A program made the position numbers and the translations under genes. Under the pieces are notes generated by a model, which did not search any database, was not told the DNA's origin, and saw nothing but the letters and a program-made list of their open reading frames with translations. A stretch of 32,926 nucleotides of DNA from Spirochaetales bacterium (GTDB lineage: Bacteria > Spirochaetota > GWE2-31-10), in contig JAGANG010000087.1 in assembly GCA_017624275.1 (NCBI GenBank), forward strand, positions 1 through 32,926, given 5' to 3'. Each line of letters starts with the position of its first letter. Position 1 is the first letter of the stretch. Positions 15,565 through 23,797 of the stretch are shown one piece after another.

Positions 15565-15627
15565 TCTAAGTTATATATAATAAATTACGCTAACTGACAT
15601 AGCTAAAAATTATTAATCCGTAGTTTT

Positions 15628-15641
15628 GGAGGCGTATTATA
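15628..15641 (+). promoter_or_regulatory. Ribosome site followed by a non-standard start codon (AUA or AUU)
   Basis: GGAGG (15628-15632) is followed in the helicase frame by ATT at 15636 and ATA at 15639, with no ATG, GTG or TTG before TTG at 15681. Only the ATA has ideal spacing (6 bases). The frame is closed by TAG at 15621. The codons after ATA read NPANPLIVQSDSS, a conserved N-terminal block of bacterial XPB, so translation should begin here and not at the TTG. Confidence 0.6.
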
Positions 15642-17315
15642 AATCCAGCTAATCCGTTAATTGTACAAAGTGACAGTTCTTTGCTTCTTGAAGTATACAA
15701 TCCAAATTTTGAAAAAGTACGAAATGAACTTTCGAAATTTGCAGAATTAGTAAAATCACCGGAGCATATCCATACGTATTTAATCAGTTCTATAAGTATA
15801 TGGAATGCATCTGCAAGCGGAGTTACTTTAGAAGAAATAATTTCGACAATAGAAAATTATTCTAAATTTGATGTTCCGCAGAATGTTATTGAAAATATAA
15901 AAACTATTTATCAACGTTTTGGCAAAATAGAACTTATAAAAGGTAACAGTGAAGATGAATTGCTTCTTGATGTAAAAGAAAGAAATATAGAGCTGGAAAT
16001 ACTAGCAAATCCTAAGCTGAAAAAATATTTACAATTAAAAGATGAACAAGGGAAATACAGAATCAGTCTTGAGGTACGAGGTGATTTAAAGGTAGATTTT
16101 TTTAATTACAATCTGCCAATCAATGATATTGCCGGCTATACTCCGGGACAACCGCTTGATATAAATTTACGTGAAACAACACTCGAAGGAAAAGCTTTTG
16201 CTCCGAGAGAATATCAAAAATTAGCATCGGAGTCTTTTTATCAAGCCGGAACGAATCTCGGAGGTCACGGGACGATTGTTTTACCTTGCGGTTCCGGAAA
16301 AACTATAATCGGAATAGATGTTTTGGCAAAAGTAAAAATGTGTACTCTTATTTTAGCCACAAGTGTTGCGTCCGTACATCAATGGATTAGAGAAATTTTA
16401 GATAAAACAACTATTACACCGGATCAAATCGGAGAATATACCGGAGATAAAAAAGAAATAAAACCTATAACTGTGACTACTTACCAAATGCTGATTTATA
16501 GAAAGAAGCAAACTGATGAATTTCCTCATTTCGGAATTTTTCAAGCTCAAGATTGGGGGTTGATTATTTATGATGAAGTACATTTGTTGCCGGCACCGGT
16601 ATTTAAAGTTACATCCGGGATTCAAAGTAAACGACGATTGGGACTTACGGCAACATTAGTTCGTGAAGACGGACATGAAAAAGATGTTTTTTGTTTAATC
16701 GGGCCAAAGCGTTTTGATACTCCGTGGAAAGTTTTGGAAAAACAAGGTTGGATTTCTGAGGCATTATGTCATGAAATAAAGCTTCCGTTGCCGGAAGGAG
16801 ATATGATTGATTATTTGACATCGGATCAAAAATCAAAATTTGCGTTGTCTTCTCAAAATTCCAATAAAATAGAAGCAGTAAAAGATGTTTTATTGAAACA
16901 TCAAAATCAGCAGGTTTTGATAATAGGACAATATATAGAACAATTGAAAACTGTAGCAGAAGAATTAAATGTTCCTTTGATAACAGGGAAAACTCCGAAT
17001 GCAGAAAGAGAAGAATTGTATGCAAAGTTCAGAACAAAAGAAATTCGCGTTTTGGTAGTAAGTAAAATTGCAAATTTTTCCATTGATTTACCGGATGCAA
17101 GTGTTTTGTTGCAAATAAGCGGAACATACGGTTCCAGACAGGAAGAAGCCCAGCGATTGGGACGAATTCTTCGCCCAAAGGAAGAAAATGTATCTTACTT
17201 TTATACATTTACGACAAAAGATTCTCTTGAAGAAGATTATGCTCATAAGCGACAAAGATTTCTTACAGAACAAGGATATTCTTATCAAATAGATTATTGG
17301 GAACCAAGGAAGTGA
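15639..17315 (+). CDS. XPB/RAD25-type DNA repair helicase
   Basis: This superfamily 2 3'-5' DNA helicase of the bacterial XPB group has 558 residues if read from the ATA at 15639. The N-terminal XPB domain includes NPANPLIVQSD (2-12) and HTYLISSISIWNASASG. The core shows Walker A PCGSGKT (216-222), the DEVH box in IIYDEVH, the GLTATLVREDG segment with the XPB-specific RED triplet (342-344), and motif VI QRLGRILRP. Bacterial XPB is known from mycobacteria and spirochaetes and is thought to act in DNA repair or transcription-coupled processes. The next gene, 4 bases downstream, encodes a likely partner. The start codon is not standard; TTG at 15681 is the fallback and would remove the conserved N-terminal block. 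Confidence 0.93.
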   Translation: MNPANPLIVQSDSSLLLEVYNPNFEKVRNELSKFAELVKSPEHIHTYLISSISIWNASASGVTLEEIISTIENYSKFDVPQNVIENIKTIYQRFGKIELIKGNSEDELLLDVKERNIELEILANPKLKKYLQLKDEQGKYRISLEVRGDLKVDFFNYNLPINDIAGYTPGQPLDINLRETTLEGKAFAPREYQKLASESFYQAGTNLGGHGTIVLPCGSGKTIIGIDVLAKVKMCTLILATSVASVHQWIREILDKTTITPDQIGEYTGDKKEIKPITVTTYQMLIYRKKQTDEFPHFGIFQAQDWGLIIYDEVHLLPAPVFKVTSGIQSKRRLGLTATLVREDGHEKDVFCLIGPKRFDTPWKVLEKQGWISEALCHEIKLPLPEGDMIDYLTSDQKSKFALSSQNSNKIEAVKDVLLKHQNQQVLIIGQYIEQLKTVAEELNVPLITGKTPNAEREELYAKFRTKEIRVLVVSKIANFSIDLPDASVLLQISGTYGSRQEEAQRLGRILRPKEENVSYFYTFTTKDSLEEDYAHKRQRFLTEQGYSYQIDYWEPRK

Positions 17316-17319
17316 AGCT

Positions 17320-18795
17320 ATGTCAAATGAATACAGATTAAATTCTTTAGAAGATGACGAAATCTTAAAATTATACGAACTCTTTTTCGGACCGATTCTT
17401 ATGCGGCGAGAAACGGAATTTTATCTGGAAAGTTTGAAAACATTTTTAAATAAAGAATCTTCCATTGAAAAAGTAGTTAATAAATTAAATTCTTTAGAAA
17501 TAGAGATTATAAAATTACTTTCTCAATTGACACAGGTACCGGCAATTTTCCTCAATGAAAAATTGAGTATTATTTTCGGAGAACATCCGTCCCTTATCGG
17601 GAAAATGATACAGAATCTTATCGCCAAAAATTTTATTTTTGTTCATAACGAGAAATTTCTATTTATTCCTGAATTGTTGTCTGTCCATTATAAAAAGGAA
17701 GGAATTACTGCTGTAAAAATAGATACGCAAGAGCGAATATATGACAGTGGAAAATTTAGTGATGTTATCAATGTCATTATTTATTTTCTTTCAAAAGGTT
17801 TGAAATTTTCAAAAAGCGGCGGTTTGTATAAAAAAGATTTTGAACAACTCTCAACTGTATTTTGTACAGCTTCGGGATATCTTCGGGATGAGTATGATAT
17901 TATAGGATATTTCTTTTCAACGACTTTTATGTATGAAGAAGAACTTCAAATGGAAAAACTTCAAAGTTTTTTCAAATTGTCGCAGTTGGAGCGAATGCTG
18001 GCATTGGCAGAAAAAGTTTTCCCTTATTTAAAGCCGATTCTTAAACAAGTTTATGAAAATAAAACGAGCTATAAAATAAGTAAAAATGATTTGAAGCAAT
18101 TGTTTAAAATATTATTGCTTGCTTCTGTTTTAAATCACGAACCTTACAGGGCAGATTTTAACAGTATTATTGATTTTCTTACTAAAATAGGACTTTGCAA
18201 AACAGACGGCGATGATGTGATTTTTATCTATTATGAAGAATCAGATGTATTGCCGATGGAATTAAAAATTACAAGTAATTTTGCAATTTATACTAATTCC
18301 GGCAATACAGATTGTGACTATTATTTGTGTGCATTATTCAGTGAGTTTGTAAAATATGACAAAATTACTGAATTGGAAATTAATGATCGGTCAATTTGTC
18401 GAGCGATACAAAACGGCTGTACATTTAAACAATTTGAAGATTTTATTCTGCAACATAGTGTCAATTTAGGAACAAATGTAAGTACGACCATAAAAGAATG
18501 GTTTTCCCGACATAATTCCTTTTTCTATGTAGAAGGAACAATTTTCTTTGCAGAATCTATTGAAAAAGGTAAAACAATTACACGTTTGATTGAAAGCGGT
18601 ACAATAAAAGCATTTCCGGTAAAAGAAGATGCTGTTTTTCTTATTCCGGATGAAGAGAAAGAATTATTTTTCTCTTTTATGTCTCGTTCAAATTTTACTT
18701 TTTTTGAAAAAAAACCTCGTAAAAAAGCAGAAGTGGATTTGCAAAATGAAGATCCTACAGAATATAGGACATTTCTTACTTTTAATAACGATTGA
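17320..18795 (+). CDS. XPB-neighbour protein with a helicase-associated (Helicase_C_3-like) domain
   Basis: The 491-residue protein has no P-loop or helicase motifs. The N-terminal half is helical with winged-helix-like patterns (about 45-120). The C-terminal part (about 370-475) resembles the helicase-associated domain found in genes next to bacterial XPB: a helical segment ending IKEWFSRH, then FFYVEGTIFFAES and a beta-rich end. AAGGA lies 9 bases before the ATG, and the helicase stop is 4 bases upstream, so the two are co-translated. By analogy with archaeal XPB-Bax1 pairs it may be an XPB cofactor. This role is inferred from position, not from catalytic residues. It ends with a charged tail, KKPRKKAEVD. 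Confidence 0.72.
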   Translation: MSNEYRLNSLEDDEILKLYELFFGPILMRRETEFYLESLKTFLNKESSIEKVVNKLNSLEIEIIKLLSQLTQVPAIFLNEKLSIIFGEHPSLIGKMIQNLIAKNFIFVHNEKFLFIPELLSVHYKKEGITAVKIDTQERIYDSGKFSDVINVIIYFLSKGLKFSKSGGLYKKDFEQLSTVFCTASGYLRDEYDIIGYFFSTTFMYEEELQMEKLQSFFKLSQLERMLALAEKVFPYLKPILKQVYENKTSYKISKNDLKQLFKILLLASVLNHEPYRADFNSIIDFLTKIGLCKTDGDDVIFIYYEESDVLPMELKITSNFAIYTNSGNTDCDYYLCALFSEFVKYDKITELEINDRSICRAIQNGCTFKQFEDFILQHSVNLGTNVSTTIKEWFSRHNSFFYVEGTIFFAESIEKGKTITRLIESGTIKAFPVKEDAVFLIPDEEKELFFSFMSRSNFTFFEKKPRKKAEVDLQNEDPTEYRTFLTFNND

Positions 18796-18829
18796 CCGAA
18801 AAAAAAGTTATACTAGAAAATAATCATAT

Positions 18830-18835
18830 TATAAT
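18830..18835 (+). promoter_or_regulatory. Possible -10 element of the phoH transcript
   Basis: A perfect TATAAT lies 18 bases before the phoH ATG, in the 58-base gap after the helicase partner gene. The -35 position is only TTATAC (16-base spacer) or worse. phoH may have its own weak promoter in addition to read-through. Confidence 0.35.
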
Positions 18836-18853
18836 TTTTACGGGGGACTATTT

Positions 18854-20179
18854 ATGGCTATAAAAAATTTTGTTTTAGATACAAACGTTATTCTCCACGA
18901 TGCAAATTGTATAATGAATTTTGCAGATAACAACATTATCATTCCGATGGCAGTACTTGAAGAAGTCGATAAGTTTAAAAAAGGTGACGAACAGAAAAAC
19001 TTTCAAGCTCGACATTTTATAAGAACCCTGGATTCTATTTATTGTGATTCTACGGATTTTAAAGAAGGTGCAAAACTCGGTGAAGGGAAAGGGATTCTCC
19101 GTATCGTTGCCGGAGATGATACTTCCCCGGAAGTAAAAAAAATGTTTATGACAGATTTTGCGGATCATCGAATTTTGACTGTTGCTTATAATATGAAATA
19201 TCGTGATAATAATGAAAATGTAGTTCTTATTACAAAAGATATTAATTTACGTATGAAAGCAAAAGCTCTCGGTATAAAAGCGGAAGATTATACAAGCGGG
19301 ACTGTTCGTAATGTTGATACTTTGTATACCGGAAAATGTGAAATAGAAGATGCTTCCGGAGAAATCAGCAGCAAAATATTTAGTGAAGGTCTTAAAATCA
19401 GTGATTTTGAGAAAATAACGGAACAAAAGCTTACTCTTAATCAATATCTTACGATTAAAAATAATCACAATTCAATTTTAGCAAGATACGATTCTTTCTC
19501 CGACAAGATTCGCCCGGTAGAAACAAAGAGTGCTTACGGGATTCGTCCAAGAAATGCAGAACAAACTTTTGCAATGGATGCGTTGTTAGATGACAATATT
19601 CCTATTGTTACTATTTCGGGAAAAGCAGGAACAGGGAAAACTCTTTTGGCACTTGCTTGCGGCTTGGAACGTCGGTCCAGCTATAAACAAATTTTTGTTT
19701 CTCGTCCGATTATTCCTTTAAGTAATAAGGAAATCGGATTTTTACCGGGTGATGTAAAATCAAAATTGAATCCGTATATGCAACCGTTGTGGGATAACTT
19801 GAAAGTTATAAAAAACCAATATGCCGAAAAAACAAAAGAATCTCAAAAGATTGAAGATTTGACGGAATCAGGAAAACTTTTGATTGAGCCGTTAGCATAT
19901 ATTCGAGGTCGTTCATTAAACAAAATTTACTTTATTGTTGATGAAGCTCAAAATCTTACACCGCATGAAGTAAAAACTATTATTACTCGTGTGGGAGAAG
20001 GAACGAAAATTATATTTACCGGGGATCCGCATCAAATTGATACGCCTTATTTGGATATTCATTCCAACGGATTAACATATCTGATTTCACGCTTTACCGG
20101 ACAAAAATTATTTGCTCATTTGACACTTGAAAAAGGCGAACGTTCCGCACTTGCAGAACTTGCGAGCGACCTTTTATAA
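18854..20179 (+). CDS. PhoH-family ATPase with N-terminal PIN domain (PhoH2 type)
   Basis: The 441-residue protein has a PIN ribonuclease domain (1 to about 145) with the acidic set Asp9 (VLDTNVILHD), Glu36, Asp104 (DHRIL) and Asp129 (TKDINLR). The PhoH ATPase domain follows, with Walker A GKAGTGKT (256-263), SRPIIPLSNKEIGFLPGD (283-300), Walker B IVDEAQN (361-367) and FTGDPHQID. Proteins of this architecture combine RNA unwinding and cleavage and are linked to stress or RNA turnover. GGGGGA lies before the ATG. The gene follows the XPB pair and its stop shares one base with the flippase start (TAATG), so it may be co-transcribed in both directions of the cassette. Confidence 0.93.
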   Translation: MAIKNFVLDTNVILHDANCIMNFADNNIIIPMAVLEEVDKFKKGDEQKNFQARHFIRTLDSIYCDSTDFKEGAKLGEGKGILRIVAGDDTSPEVKKMFMTDFADHRILTVAYNMKYRDNNENVVLITKDINLRMKAKALGIKAEDYTSGTVRNVDTLYTGKCEIEDASGEISSKIFSEGLKISDFEKITEQKLTLNQYLTIKNNHNSILARYDSFSDKIRPVETKSAYGIRPRNAEQTFAMDALLDDNIPIVTISGKAGTGKTLLALACGLERRSSYKQIFVSRPIIPLSNKEIGFLPGDVKSKLNPYMQPLWDNLKVIKNQYAEKTKESQKIEDLTESGKLLIEPLAYIRGRSLNKIYFIVDEAQNLTPHEVKTIITRVGEGTKIIFTGDPHQIDTPYLDIHSNGLTYLISRFTGQKLFAHLTLEKGERSALAELASDLL

Positions 20180-21702
20180 TGGAATCCGAAAATAAGCGAA
20201 TCGTAAAAAATACTTTAATGCTTTATTTCCGGCAAATTTTGATTCTGCTCACAAGTTTGTATACTGTGCGAATTGTACTGCAAGCTCTGGGAGCAGAAGA
20301 TTACGGGATTTATAATGTTGTCGCCGGGACTGTTACTATGTTTGGTTTTTTGACAAACAGTCTCGCCGGTGCATCCCAACGTTTTTTTAGCTTTGAACTC
20401 GGGCAAGGAAACTGCGAAAGTTTACAAAAAATATTTAGCTTAATGTTGGCAATTTATATTCTGTTAGCAATAACGATTTTATTTTTTGCCGAGACAGTGG
20501 GATTGTGGTTTGTAAAAAACAAATTAACCATACCGGCGACTCGTATAAACGCAGCTGTTTGGGTATATCAAGCTTCAATATTTTCATTTATTATTTCTAT
20601 TTTGACTACACCGTATATGGCTGCGATAATTGCACGGGAAAACATGAAAATATATGCGTATGCCAGCGTGATAGAAGCAATTTTGAAATTCTTGGTTGCA
20701 CTATCTTTAAGTTTTATGCCGGACAAATTAATCGCTTACGGTTTTTTATTGCTGATAATTACTTTTTTAAATACAGCAGTTTACAGAATTTATTGCGGCA
20801 AACATTACAAAGAATGTCATTTTGTGTTCTATTGGGATAAGGAAAAATTCAAGGAAATCGTTTCTTACAGTTGTTGGAATCTCTTTGGTTCAAGTATTTC
20901 GATAATAAAAAATCAAATTATGAATATTCTGCTGAATATTTTCTTTAATCCTGTGGTAAATGCGGCTCGCAGTATTTCTGTACAAGTAAATAACGCCGTA
21001 AACAGTTTTGCCGGAAATTTTACTACGGCAATGCGACCGCAAATAATTAAACAATATGCAGCCGGTAAAAATGACAAAGCTATACAACTTGTTTTTTATG
21101 GTTGTAAATATACATTTTTCCTAATGTATATATTTGCTTTACCGCTTATTTTGGAAATGAATTACATATTAAAACTGTGGCTTTCGAAACCGCCGGAAAT
21201 GGCTGTAATATTTACACGTTTGGCTTTGATTGATGCCGTAATAGCTTCTGTCAGCTATCAAATAATGACCTTAGCACAAGCAACAGGGAAAATAAAACTT
21301 TATCAAAGTGTAGTCGGCGGAATTTTACTTTTAAATTTACCTGTTAGTTATATTGTACTGAAACTCGGGGCAGCGGCGTATTCGGTAATGATTGTAGCTA
21401 TAGTAATTTCTATTGTTGCGACAATTATTCGTTTATTAATTTTGAGACTTTTAGTTTCTTTCTCGATTAAGAAATTTTTAAGAGATTGTATATTGCCTAT
21501 ATTTTCAGTTGTTTTGATTGCATCTGTCATTCCGTGTTTTTTACATTACATAATGGAAGAAAACTTTTTTAGATTGTGTATAGTGTTTATTAGTGCGATT
21601 TTCCTGACACTTTTATCAATCATTATATTCGGACTTTCACACGGTGAACGCAAAGTGATTTTTATAAACATAAAAAACAAAATCTTAGGTAATAATAAAT
21701 AA
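20179..21702 (+). CDS. Polysaccharide flippase (Wzx/MOP superfamily)
   Basis: The 507-residue integral membrane protein has about 12-14 hydrophobic segments spread over its whole length and the MOP flippase opening RIVKNTLMLYFRQIL followed by LGAEDYGIYNVVAG. Such proteins move lipid-linked sugar units across the inner membrane. The ATG overlaps the phoH stop by one base and has no Shine-Dalgarno of its own, so translation depends on phoH. It starts the cassette flippase, DUF89, FrhB-like, pyruvyl transferase, pointing to export of a surface glycan. The transported sugar is unknown. Confidence 0.9.
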   Translation: MESENKRIVKNTLMLYFRQILILLTSLYTVRIVLQALGAEDYGIYNVVAGTVTMFGFLTNSLAGASQRFFSFELGQGNCESLQKIFSLMLAIYILLAITILFFAETVGLWFVKNKLTIPATRINAAVWVYQASIFSFIISILTTPYMAAIIARENMKIYAYASVIEAILKFLVALSLSFMPDKLIAYGFLLLIITFLNTAVYRIYCGKHYKECHFVFYWDKEKFKEIVSYSCWNLFGSSISIIKNQIMNILLNIFFNPVVNAARSISVQVNNAVNSFAGNFTTAMRPQIIKQYAAGKNDKAIQLVFYGCKYTFFLMYIFALPLILEMNYILKLWLSKPPEMAVIFTRLALIDAVIASVSYQIMTLAQATGKIKLYQSVVGGILLLNLPVSYIVLKLGAAAYSVMIVAIVISIVATIIRLLILRLLVSFSIKKFLRDCILPIFSVVLIASVIPCFLHYIMEENFFRLCIVFISAIFLTLLSIIIFGLSHGERKVIFINIKNKILGNNK

Positions 21703-21762
21703 TCCTATCTGGTAAAAAATATAGCCTTGTGATAAAACAACAGTCCGATTGTGAGGACTTGA

Positions 21763-22638
21763 ATGGAATTTATATTAAGTTGCAGTGCATGTATAACAAA
21801 GCAAATAGCACAAATTGCAGAAATCAAAAATCTTGAAAAAAATAAAGCTCATGAAATAATGAGAAAAGTATTGAATCAATTGGCAAATGCAGATTATTCA
21901 TTATCCACACCGCAACTTATGGGGAATGTGTGGGATATTTTAGAAAAAGAATTTGTAGAGCGTGATGTATATAAGGAAATAAAATATTTTTATAATAAAG
22001 CTCTTCTGCAACAAGAAAATTTGATTTGTGAAAATATTAATTCTCAAAAGGATAATTACAATCGTTTCAGGCAATCGTTGATTTTTGCAATTTGCGGAAA
22101 TCTTATAGATTTAGCAGCGACTGATGTTTTTGATACAAAAGCTTTTTTTGACACAGTAATTAAAATTTCAGCATCATCATTTGCAATTGATGAGACTTTA
22201 TCTTTATACAATTCTTTAAAATCTTGTAAGACTTTGCTTTATTTGGGAGATAATTGCGGGGAAATTGTTACAGACAAGATTTTTATACAGGAAATCAAAC
22301 GCCAATTTCCGCAAATACATTGTTATTATGCAGTACGTGGTTTTGCAATTTTGAACGATGTAACAATGTTTGATGCTGATATGGTAAATATGCATGAAGC
22401 AGCGACAGTTGTGTCCAACGGAAGTAAGGCGGCCGGAACCGTATTGGATGATGTTTGTGATGAATTTAAAGCTATTTTTGATAATGCTGACGTGATTATT
22501 TCTAAAGGGCAAGGTAATTTTGAAAGTTTGCATCCGATAAACAAAGAAAATTTATTTTTCCTACTGATGGCAAAATGTTCTGTAATAGCTAAGATTTTCA
22601 ATGTTTTACCAAAATCTATAATATGTATGAAAAATTGA
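21763..22638 (+). CDS. DUF89 (ARMT1-like) metal-dependent phosphatase family protein
   Basis: The 291-residue protein belongs to the DUF89 damage-control phosphatase family, subfamily I. It has the N-terminal CSAC (Cys7, Cys10) typical of prokaryotic members, GNLID (112-116), YLGDNCGEIVTDK with Asp163, Asn164 and Asp171 for metal binding, AVRGFAILNDV (190-200) and ISKGQGNFESL (246-256). Known relatives remove phosphate from damaged or overflow sugar phosphates and cofactors. GAGG lies 6 bases before the ATG. Position between the flippase and the FrhB-like gene (1-base gap to the latter) suggests a glycan-related phosphatase, but the substrate is unknown. The 60-base gap before it holds no clear promoter. 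Confidence 0.87.
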   Translation: MEFILSCSACITKQIAQIAEIKNLEKNKAHEIMRKVLNQLANADYSLSTPQLMGNVWDILEKEFVERDVYKEIKYFYNKALLQQENLICENINSQKDNYNRFRQSLIFAICGNLIDLAATDVFDTKAFFDTVIKISASSFAIDETLSLYNSLKSCKTLLYLGDNCGEIVTDKIFIQEIKRQFPQIHCYYAVRGFAILNDVTMFDADMVNMHEAATVVSNGSKAAGTVLDDVCDEFKAIFDNADVIISKGQGNFESLHPINKENLFFLLMAKCSVIAKIFNVLPKSIICMKN

Positions 22639-22639
22639 T

Positions 22640-23797
22640 ATGAAAATAGAAATACTACAAAATTGTACTGCTTGTTATAGTTGTTATTCCGTATGCCCGC
22701 AAAAATCAATTACATTATGCGAGAATGAAGAAGGTTTTCTTTTCCCTAAAATTGATAAAAAACTATGCGTAAAGTGTGGACTTTGCGAAAAAGTCTGTCC
22801 GATTCTTTCACCGAAGACAAGTATAAATTTACGACCGCAGGCTTTCGCTGTTGTAAATAATAATGAACAAATCAGACTGGAAAGTTCCAGCGGCGGAGTT
22901 TTTTCTGCAATAGCGGAAAAAGTAATAACAAACAGCGGAATTGTTTTCGGAGCGAAGTTTGACGCTGATTTTTCCGTAGTTCACGATTATACGGACAATA
23001 TTGCAGGACTTGCAGATTTTCGTGGGTCAAAATATGTTCAAAGTACAATCGGCGATTCATTTAAAAATTGCAAACGGCTTCTTGATTCCGGTAAACAAGT
23101 TTTATTTACCGGCACGCCTTGCCAAATTGTCGGGTTAAAAAGCTTTTTGCAAAAGGATTATCCGGCACTGATCACAGTTGATTTTATTTGTCACGGCGTG
23201 CCGTCTGTGCGATTATGGGAAAAATATCTCGCTTCAAAATCCAAAAAGCGAAAAATTATAAAAATAAACTTTCGCGACAAAACAAACGGCTGGAAAAATT
23301 ATAATATGGCATTTATTTACTCTGATGGGAAAACAAGCAGACAAGATTTTCGAAATGACAGTTACATGAGATTATTTCTGAAAAACCTTTGTTTGCGGTC
23401 GTCGTGCTATTGTTGTAATTTTAAAAAAGTAAATCGTTGCAGTGACATTACTTTGGCAGATTTTTGGGGAATTCAACGTGAATTTCTGGAACTTGATGAT
23501 GATAAGGGTATATCTTTTGTCATAGCACATTCATGTGAAGGAAAAAAAATAATAGAAAATCTCAATACTTGTACGATAAAAGAAATCGATGTAAATATAG
23601 GAGCAAAACACAATTCTACATTAACTAAATCAGTTGCTCTTCCGGTACAAAGGGAACTTTTTTTTAAAGACTTGATAGCGAATAAATTAAGCGTAAAGCA
23701 ATTAGCAGACAAATATGCAGCTATACCGTTATTGAAACATGTAAAAAAAATGATAAAGCATTGTTTGAAAAAAATATTGATACGGAGAAAAAAATGA
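22640..23797 (+). CDS. Fe-S protein with FrhB-like (coenzyme F420 hydrogenase beta) domains
   Basis: The 385-residue protein begins with a bacterial-type ferredoxin domain holding two 4Fe-4S sites, Cys9/12/15/19 and Cys43/46/49/53. FrhB/FdhB N- and C-terminal domains follow, with SSSGGVFSAIAEK, FTGTPCQIVGLKSFL and ADFWGI. Clustered cysteines also lie at about 248-260. Proteins of this kind are regularly paired with polysaccharide pyruvyl transferases in glycan loci of bacteria that do not make F420, so an electron-transfer or redox role in glycan modification is likely but unproven. It starts one base after the DUF89 stop and overlaps the next gene by ATGA. Confidence 0.9.
   Translation: MKIEILQNCTACYSCYSVCPQKSITLCENEEGFLFPKIDKKLCVKCGLCEKVCPILSPKTSINLRPQAFAVVNNNEQIRLESSSGGVFSAIAEKVITNSGIVFGAKFDADFSVVHDYTDNIAGLADFRGSKYVQSTIGDSFKNCKRLLDSGKQVLFTGTPCQIVGLKSFLQKDYPALITVDFICHGVPSVRLWEKYLASKSKKRKIIKINFRDKTNGWKNYNMAFIYSDGKTSRQDFRNDSYMRLFLKNLCLRSSCYCCNFKKVNRCSDITLADFWGIQREFLELDDDKGISFVIAHSCEGKKIIENLNTCTIKEIDVNIGAKHNSTLTKSVALPVQRELFFKDLIANKLSVKQLADKYAAIPLLKHVKKMIKHCLKKILIRRKK

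Noticed and set aside
18792..18797. TTGACC as -35 of phoH
   Set aside because: It is 32 bases from the TATAAT, far beyond usable spacing, and overlaps the stop of the upstream gene.
22216..22709. Minus-strand open frames over the DUF89 gene
   Set aside because: They are antisense shadows of a gene with clear family motifs and have no ribosome sites.
23761..23793. TTG at 23761 as pyruvyl transferase start
   Set aside because: The ATG at 23794 has GGAG at 6 bases and begins the family N-terminus; the TTG lies within the upstream gene without a ribosome site.
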